Below, one piece after another: positions 58,301 to 64,000 of a stretch of DNA of 64,000 bases (the stretch's first letter is position 1; every line of letters starts with the position of its first letter). This stretch comes from Juglans regia (Eukaryota; Streptophyta; Magnoliopsida; Fagales; Juglandaceae). Under the pieces are notes generated by a model. That model searched no databases, had not been told where the DNA came from, and worked only from the letters and a program-made list of their open reading frames with translations. The position numbers were made by a program, and so were the translations under genes. The stretch spans positions 25,934,558 through 25,998,557 of the forward strand of contig NC_049916.1 in NCBI RefSeq assembly GCF_001411555.2, given 5' to 3'.

Positions 58301-61300
58301 TTGTGTTGCATTTTGACCTATCATATTGTATTGTATTTTTCCTGTAAATGGTCTTTAGTGCGTGGGTGACACCTGGGTGAGGCCATGGTCCATTCAGCTT
58401 GTGCAAAATCTAATTATACCTACTACATTTTATTATACATGTTAGTCCTTAAATGTTGATTTTCTTATGTTATATTTTTAGTTATGTAGCCTTACTTGAA
58501 ATATGGTATCAGATAAAATGGTCTTTGTCTAAACGGTCTTGCATTCAAATCTTTGGAACCACCATTTTTCAGTTTCTATCTTGGTTTTTTTTTTTTTTTT
58601 CATTTCTGTTTTGTGGTTCAGCAGCAATTTCCAGCCTTCAGATAGAGACAGTTTGGGACTGAAGGCTTCTAATAGGGCCTCATTCAAAAGTCTATTCATA
58701 ACTATGATTTCAGACTCTATATAAATTACTTGTAGATATCGTGAGTAAAACTTTGATTTTCCCCCTTTTACTGTTTGGTTACAGAACAGCAGCATGTTAA
58801 AACCACTGTGAGAGCAGCTCTTGCGGAAATTTCTTTCATGCTTTCATTTCATGATGAAGACCAAAGGCATTTGTGTGATCCTCCAGGTGATCAGGCTAAT
58901 GTTCATCATTTAGGTTCAGAATGGAGAGACATTGTTCTTCAATTGCAGGTAATAAATGTGCTTTCAGTTCAAGTCCATTTTATGCTTTCTACACTGGTTG
59001 TTTGGCATGATGTTCCTCTACACTTACTTGAAACATTTGATAAGGTAAACAGGTATGCCCTCAAGAAATGAAGTTTGAAGGAATGGTGGATTGTATTGTG
59101 GTTGCTCATTACTACAGCAGTATAAATACTGCCACGAACTTTGGTTGGAAGACATGTACCGATAATAATGCCAGTCAAAAGCATTTGATTCATCAACTGC
59201 AAGCTGAAGTTCAAGGTGCTCTTCCTCCGTTTGCCTATCCTGCTGAAGATTCTTATTCAAATGAAGTAAACAGTTCAGTTGCTGCAGATTTTCCTTTTGG
59301 AAGTAGGGGTGGCATAGTCAAAGTGACATTGCTTAAAACTTCAGGGGTCACTCATTGCCAATTTTCTGCATGTTCCAGCTCATCAGATGGCAGTTTTACC
59401 GTGCCAACATTATTTTCGTTGAACTTAGCACCTTTTGTTTTCTGGGTGAACTTCCCTCTAATAAATACACTGATGAATCTATCTGTGGAATTGATAAAAT
59501 ATGTTGAGATGGACAGCAAAAGGAATGAGTTTCCACCCCGGCTCTTCAATGAGAAGCAAGGATCATCTCCAGATGGTATCAGAAGAGGTTCTACTCTTTG
59601 CATGACAAGCTTGTCTTCAACAGAAAGGTTGTGTGTCAATATACTTATGCCCAACGCTCGTGTAATTCTGTGTTTCCATTTTGAGAGCAGCGAAGATGGT
59701 AGAGGCTACTCTTCCTGGGATCAGTTTCTTGTTCTTGATTTTTCATCACAGTCAGCATTGAACAAGGGAATAGATAAAGACAGCAATTCAAATTCAGATG
59801 CAAGTTTACAGAAAAAACATTCTTTGACGGCTACGAGGTCTTTGCATTTGCATGTTGGTGATCTTAAAATTTACTTGGTTTCTCCTGCAAGTGAGGCTGA
59901 GGTTGGAATAGACTCCTGTAATGTAAAGAATCAGAAATTTTCTTCTGAAAACATTCTCTCTATGGCAAACAAAAAAGGTGGTCTTGCTGTCATTAGTATG
60001 CTTTGGCAGGAGGGTCATGCGACTGGTCCTTGGATAGCAAGGAGGGCAAAGTTCTTAGCCACTTTAGAAGAATCAAGGAATAGACATAAATTTGTGGGGA
60101 AGGGTTTTGAGTTTGCATCTGTGTCTACTGTTAAAGATCTTGAAGGGTTAAAGTCTCAAACTCGACAAGAGATGATTCTGAGCTCTGTATTATGCCTGCA
60201 TGTTCATCTATGTTCTGTTACAATTAATCTTGGTAGTTCTCAATACAAAGTCTTACATGGTTTTTTAAATGAGGTGATAAGTGGATTCTCTTGTGTGGAT
60301 TCTGATGCTGCCAATTCTAGGAAAGGATCTTCTGTGTCTCAAACATCACTTTTTGTGGAGTGTGATACGGTAGAAATTTTAATGAGCCCAGACGTGAAAG
60401 AGATTTATGTGGGCTCGATGCAGCGTGAACTTCCTGGATCATGGTGTTGTCTGAAACTTAAAATTCAGAAGTTTGAATTGCTGTCTGTCTCAAACGTTGG
60501 AGGTATTAAGGATGCCAGCTTTTTTTGGCTAGCCCATGGAGAAGGCAAATTGTGGGGTTCCATCAATGGGATTCCTGATCGAGAGTTTCTTCTAATATCG
60601 TGTAGTGATTCTACCATGAAACGTGGTGATGGAGGAGGTTCCAATGCATTGTCGTTTAGAAGGGCTGGTTCTGATATTGTATACCTGTGGGAGCCCGATA
60701 GTTTTCACGGTTTTACATCTATAAATGTCAGATGTAGTACAATTGTTGCAACAGGTGGTCGCTTGGATTGGTTAGATGCAATATCCTCCTTTTTCAGTTT
60801 GCCTTCTCCTGAGACTGAACAAGCAGGTAACAATAGTATGCAGAAGGGGGATTTGAATGCATCATGTGGATCTACTTTTCTCCTTAACTTGGTTGATGTT
60901 GGATTGAGTTATGAGCCCTACTTAAAGAATTTGGTGCACGGGATTGAAGTTCCAGATCCTAAGTGTTATTCTTCAAGTGCCAAAGAAAAAGAATGTTTTG
61001 GTGAGCAAGTTGCTTGTCTGTTAGCTGCATCTTCCTTCAATGTATCAAATTCAACTATGGCAAACTCAATTGGTAACGAGTGCAAAATCAGAGTGCAAGA
61101 TCTTGGGCTTCTACTTTGTACAGTGTCAGAGCCCAATAATCTTGATGGCACTTACAGTGTTGAACATCTTCACAAGGTTGGCTATGTTAGAGTTGCTCGG
61201 GAGGCACTCATCGAAGTTATCTTGAGAAATAATTGTAAGAATGGTCTCCTCTGGGAGGTGGAATGTTCTAAATCTCACATTTACGTGGAAACTTGCCATG

Positions 61301-64000
61301 ACACCACTTCTGGTCTGATCCATTTGGCTTCTCAACTTCAGCAGCTATTTGCTCCTGATTTGGAGGAATCAGTTGTGCATTTGCAGGCTAGGTGGGACAA
61401 CGTCCAGAAGGCACAAGAGAGGAAAAATTACAATGGTGAAACTAGAACCGTCAGTGGTGAATCTGGGCCATCAACTTCTGAAGTTCATACTGCAAGTGAA
61501 GATGCAATAAGTGAACCTGGGTTGGTTGGCTTGATGGATGAGATATGTGAGGATGCATTTCAGTTTGATAACTATCATACCTACCAATTTGATTCTTCTG
61601 AATCCCACATTTGTGTTTCACTTGATGAAAGTCTTCTTAGAGATGCATGTAGCTTAAATGTTGAAACTCCTGAAAGATTATCCCATGATTTGTCCTTCAA
61701 TCGGTCGGTGCCTGAATTGGGACTGGAAAGCAGTCAAACCTCATTTTTAGAAGAAGGAAACTTTCCAGAATTTATAGAAGGCTATTGTTTATCTGAGTTG
61801 CGCCCTCTGTCTGAATTATCCATAGGCAGACAATCTATGCCTGAGTTACCTAAATGCAGATCCATGAATGCGGAGCATGAAGGTCTTGGAAAAGGAAATA
61901 GTGGATGGTATGGGGACACCTATTTAAGCATTGTAGAAAACCACATTGCAGAGTCAAGTGAGCAAAGTGGTGTGAAACAGTTTGTGGAAGCAAAACTCCC
62001 TTTTATTGACAATACAAAACATGATGATATCGGAAAGGTTACAGGACGTGTACTTTTGAAGAACATTGATGTCAGATGGAGAATGTATGCTGGTTCTGAC
62101 TGGCATGATTCTAGAGACGATGGCGAGCATTATGCTAAGTATCATGGAAGGGACAAAACTGTGTGTCTGGAGCTTTCTTTATCAGGGATGGAATTTCAAT
62201 ATGACATTTTCCCAATTGGTGGAGTACATGTGTCTAAACTTTCCCTTTCAATTCAAGATTTTCATCTTTACGATAGGAGCAGGGATGCACCATGGAAACT
62301 GGTAATGTTGAAATAATTGTACTCTCACATGTCCTTAACCTTTATTTTTTCTTGAACAGAGTCTGAAAACTTCTTTATTTATTGGATTCGAAGGTGCTAG
62401 GCTATAATTCTTCAAAAGATCATCCTAGAGAATCTTCATCAAAAGCATTGAAACTGGACTTAGAAGCTGTCAGACCAGATCCTCTAATTCCTCTCGAGGA
62501 GTACCGGTAAGTCTTCTGTTTTATATGGATTCTCTTTAGTAAAGGCGATACTAACCTTTTAGGCTTTCTGTAGAGTGCTATTATATTGTGTTATTCTATA
62601 TCAGAACTTTCATTTTTAAGCTGAAGTTATCTACGAGGTTTACATTAGCTGTTTGATAATTTTCATGACTGTATGCAAGAAATGCCTCTGGCTTGTATGT
62701 TAGGTTTTTTTTTTTTAAAAAAAAAAAAAAATCAATATCAATTCATGGGGTTAAATCTTAATGACAACAATATATTTGCTTCTCCCTTGTTCATATTAAG
62801 ATTATGTCTTTGACCTTGTGTTAGGCTGCTAAGTGGTATTGAAGTCTTGTAAATAATTATGTACAGATTTCATGATTTCCTTGCAACGTTTCTAGTTCCT
62901 AACTAGGTGTAATCACATCTATACTTCCTGTGTACTTGGGCTATGCCTATTTCAATATCAATAAAATATCTTCTGACTTGTCAAAAAAATAATTATGTAC
63001 AGATTGTTCCCCCTTTCTAATGTTTGATTGTAAATGTGGAGGGAGATATTGTGGTTACCAATGTGCTTGTAAGTGCTGGTTCTTATCATTTTCCTTTCAG
63101 GTTACGCATTGCTTTCCTTCCCATTCTATTGCATCTTCATCAGTCCCAACTTGATTTTCTCATCAACTTTTTTGGGGCAAAGAACTCATCAGTTGACCAA
63201 TCTCCTGATTGTCATGAAGAGCCAGATGGTTCAAAATTGTTGCATGGCCATACAATTGCCAATGAGGCATTCCTTCCTTACTTTCAGGCAAGTGGTTTGA
63301 ATTATATCTTGTTTATGCTGCTCTAAAGGTTTTCTACGTTGTCCTTTTTTTGGCAGAAAGCCTTTGGTTTTTGTGAATTTTAAGTTTTGTGGTCAATCTT
63401 TATATGTTATATACTCTTGGTAGATAAAAGATTTAATGGGAAGTGTTGCAGAAGCTGGCAAAATAGAATTAAATTTGTCATGGCAATCTCCTCTTCTTTT
63501 GGAACTCGAGTGAACCTGCAACTCATTAGTTTGCCGTATAATTCATGTTGCAATTCTTCATTGAGGGCATTTGTTTTTTATAGCAGTAAAAACTTATATA
63601 CTGATTATATCCAACTTTATCTCAGAAATTTGATATATGGCCTGTTCTTGTTCGGGTTGACTATAGTCCCCACCATGTTGATCTTGCGGCACTAAGAAGT
63701 GGGAAGTATGTAGAACTTGTAAATCTTGTTCCCTGGAAGGTAAGACTTTACTTCTTTTTATAATTTAATGATTGGGATTCGAGTCCTCTTGGGTTCGCAA
63801 GTAAATTTATGAATAAAAAAAGAGAAAGAGGAGCTGAAGATTAGGAATAAGAGATCTATTTTGAGATGTGTGAATGTGGGATAATACTTAACTGAACTGA
63901 TACAGGGTGTTGAGCTTCAACTGAAGCATGTCCATGCTGTTGGTATCTATGGCTGGGGCAGTGTTTGTGACACAATTATAGGGGAGTGGTTGGAAGATAT
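55355..64000 (+). CDS. ATG2: Autophagy-related protein 2 (lipid-transfer protein), 3' end outside window
   Basis: Exons: 55355-55558, 56177-57282, 57976-58124, 58785-58948, 59053-62301, 62394-62506, 63101-63287, 63626-63739 and 63906 to the edge, all in frame, giving about 1794 residues so far. ATG2 is a rod-shaped bridge that moves lipids from the ER to the growing autophagosome with ATG9 and ATG18. The start [20 protein letters not shown] and the following [20 protein letters not shown] are the VPS13-like chorein N domain; [19 protein letters not shown] follows across the first intron. The conserved late block [20 protein letters not shown] and [19 protein letters not shown] starts the ATG_C region. 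Intron 7 has a GC donor (CAG|GCAAGT). The ATG at 55355 fits the family; an in-frame ATG at 55334 would add seven unlike residues. Introns 2 and 6 carry small LINE insertions. Confidence 0.95.
57528..57592 (-). mobile_element. 65-base LINE 3' end with exact 18-base target duplication
   Basis: The minus strand reads ACCTGGGCTATGCCTATTTC then a poly(A) run, the tail shared by the other LINE copies here. Identical flanks AGTTTCTTTTAATCTTCT lie at 57510-57527 and 57593-57610. It is in intron 2 of ATG2, antisense. Confidence 0.9.
62870..62987 (+). mobile_element. 118-base LINE 3' end with exact 18-base target duplication
   Basis: It ends CTTCCTGTGTACTTGGGCTA, TGCCTATTTCAATATCAATA and an A tract. 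Identical flanks AATAATTATGTACAGATT lie at 62852-62869 and 62988-63005. It is in intron 6 of ATG2, sense. Confidence 0.92.

Noticed and set aside
58949..58968. Extra ATG2 exon beginning TTCAAGTCC
   Set aside because: It would need an intron of about 20 bases, too short to splice; skipping to 59053 gives the expected [14 protein letters not shown].

Overview
This window is a piece of nuclear chromosome from a woody eudicot. The evidence is multi-exon genes with GT-AG introns, AT-rich intergenic DNA, plant-only gene families (KRP, plant B3, plant carboxylesterases, SDR-MDR fusion), CCCTAAA-type telomere-like repeats, and many LINE, SINE, Ty3/gypsy and hAT-like elements. The repeat types look like those of Fagales genomes (walnut/pecan group), but that is an inference from recall, not a search. 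Splice models were built by hand from reading-frame continuity, GT/AG signals and remembered protein families.

Layout. 1-801 (-): the first two exons of a membrane-anchored sulfotransferase-like protein, running off the left edge. 4134-9272: three intronless CXE-type carboxylesterases (two +, one -), one with a long serine-rich N-terminal extension. 12748-14014 (+): a cyclin-dependent kinase inhibitor of the KRP/ICK family, 4 exons. 16826-19482 (+): a TMEM53/DUF829 protein, 7 exons. 20.9-22.5 kb: repeats and hairpins. 23.4-24.55 kb (-): a broken N-terminal copy of the AP-3 delta subunit. 25199-28140 (+): a B3-domain protein, 7 exons. 28.7-35.3 kb: a gene-poor junk block holding a tRNA-Thr half, an interstitial telomere-like array, a plastid ycf2 fragment, a piece of organellar (probably mitochondrial) large-subunit rRNA, a decayed Ty3/gypsy pol split by a hAT-like element that carries further MITEs, and a broken NPF transporter fragment. 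36401-51578 (-): an 18-exon gene for a 633-residue protein fusing a short-chain dehydrogenase to a zinc-type quinone oxidoreductase (Arabidopsis NQR/At1g49670 type); its introns hold at least five mobile elements. 55355 to the right edge (+): ATG2, the autophagy lipid-transfer protein, 9 exons visible, running off the window.

The genes do not form a pathway. What links them is ancestral gene order: in Arabidopsis, relatives of KRP, the B3 gene and ATG2 lie close together on chromosome 3, and relatives of the carboxylesterases, KRP and NQR lie together on chromosome 1. This window appears to hold the combined, unfractionated order. I did not find a clearly new biological system. The most interesting parts are the merged synteny block, the fusion enzyme kept intact through transposon-filled introns, the plastid-type CXE, the organelle/telomere/transposon mosaic, and several retroelement insertions with exact target-site duplications.
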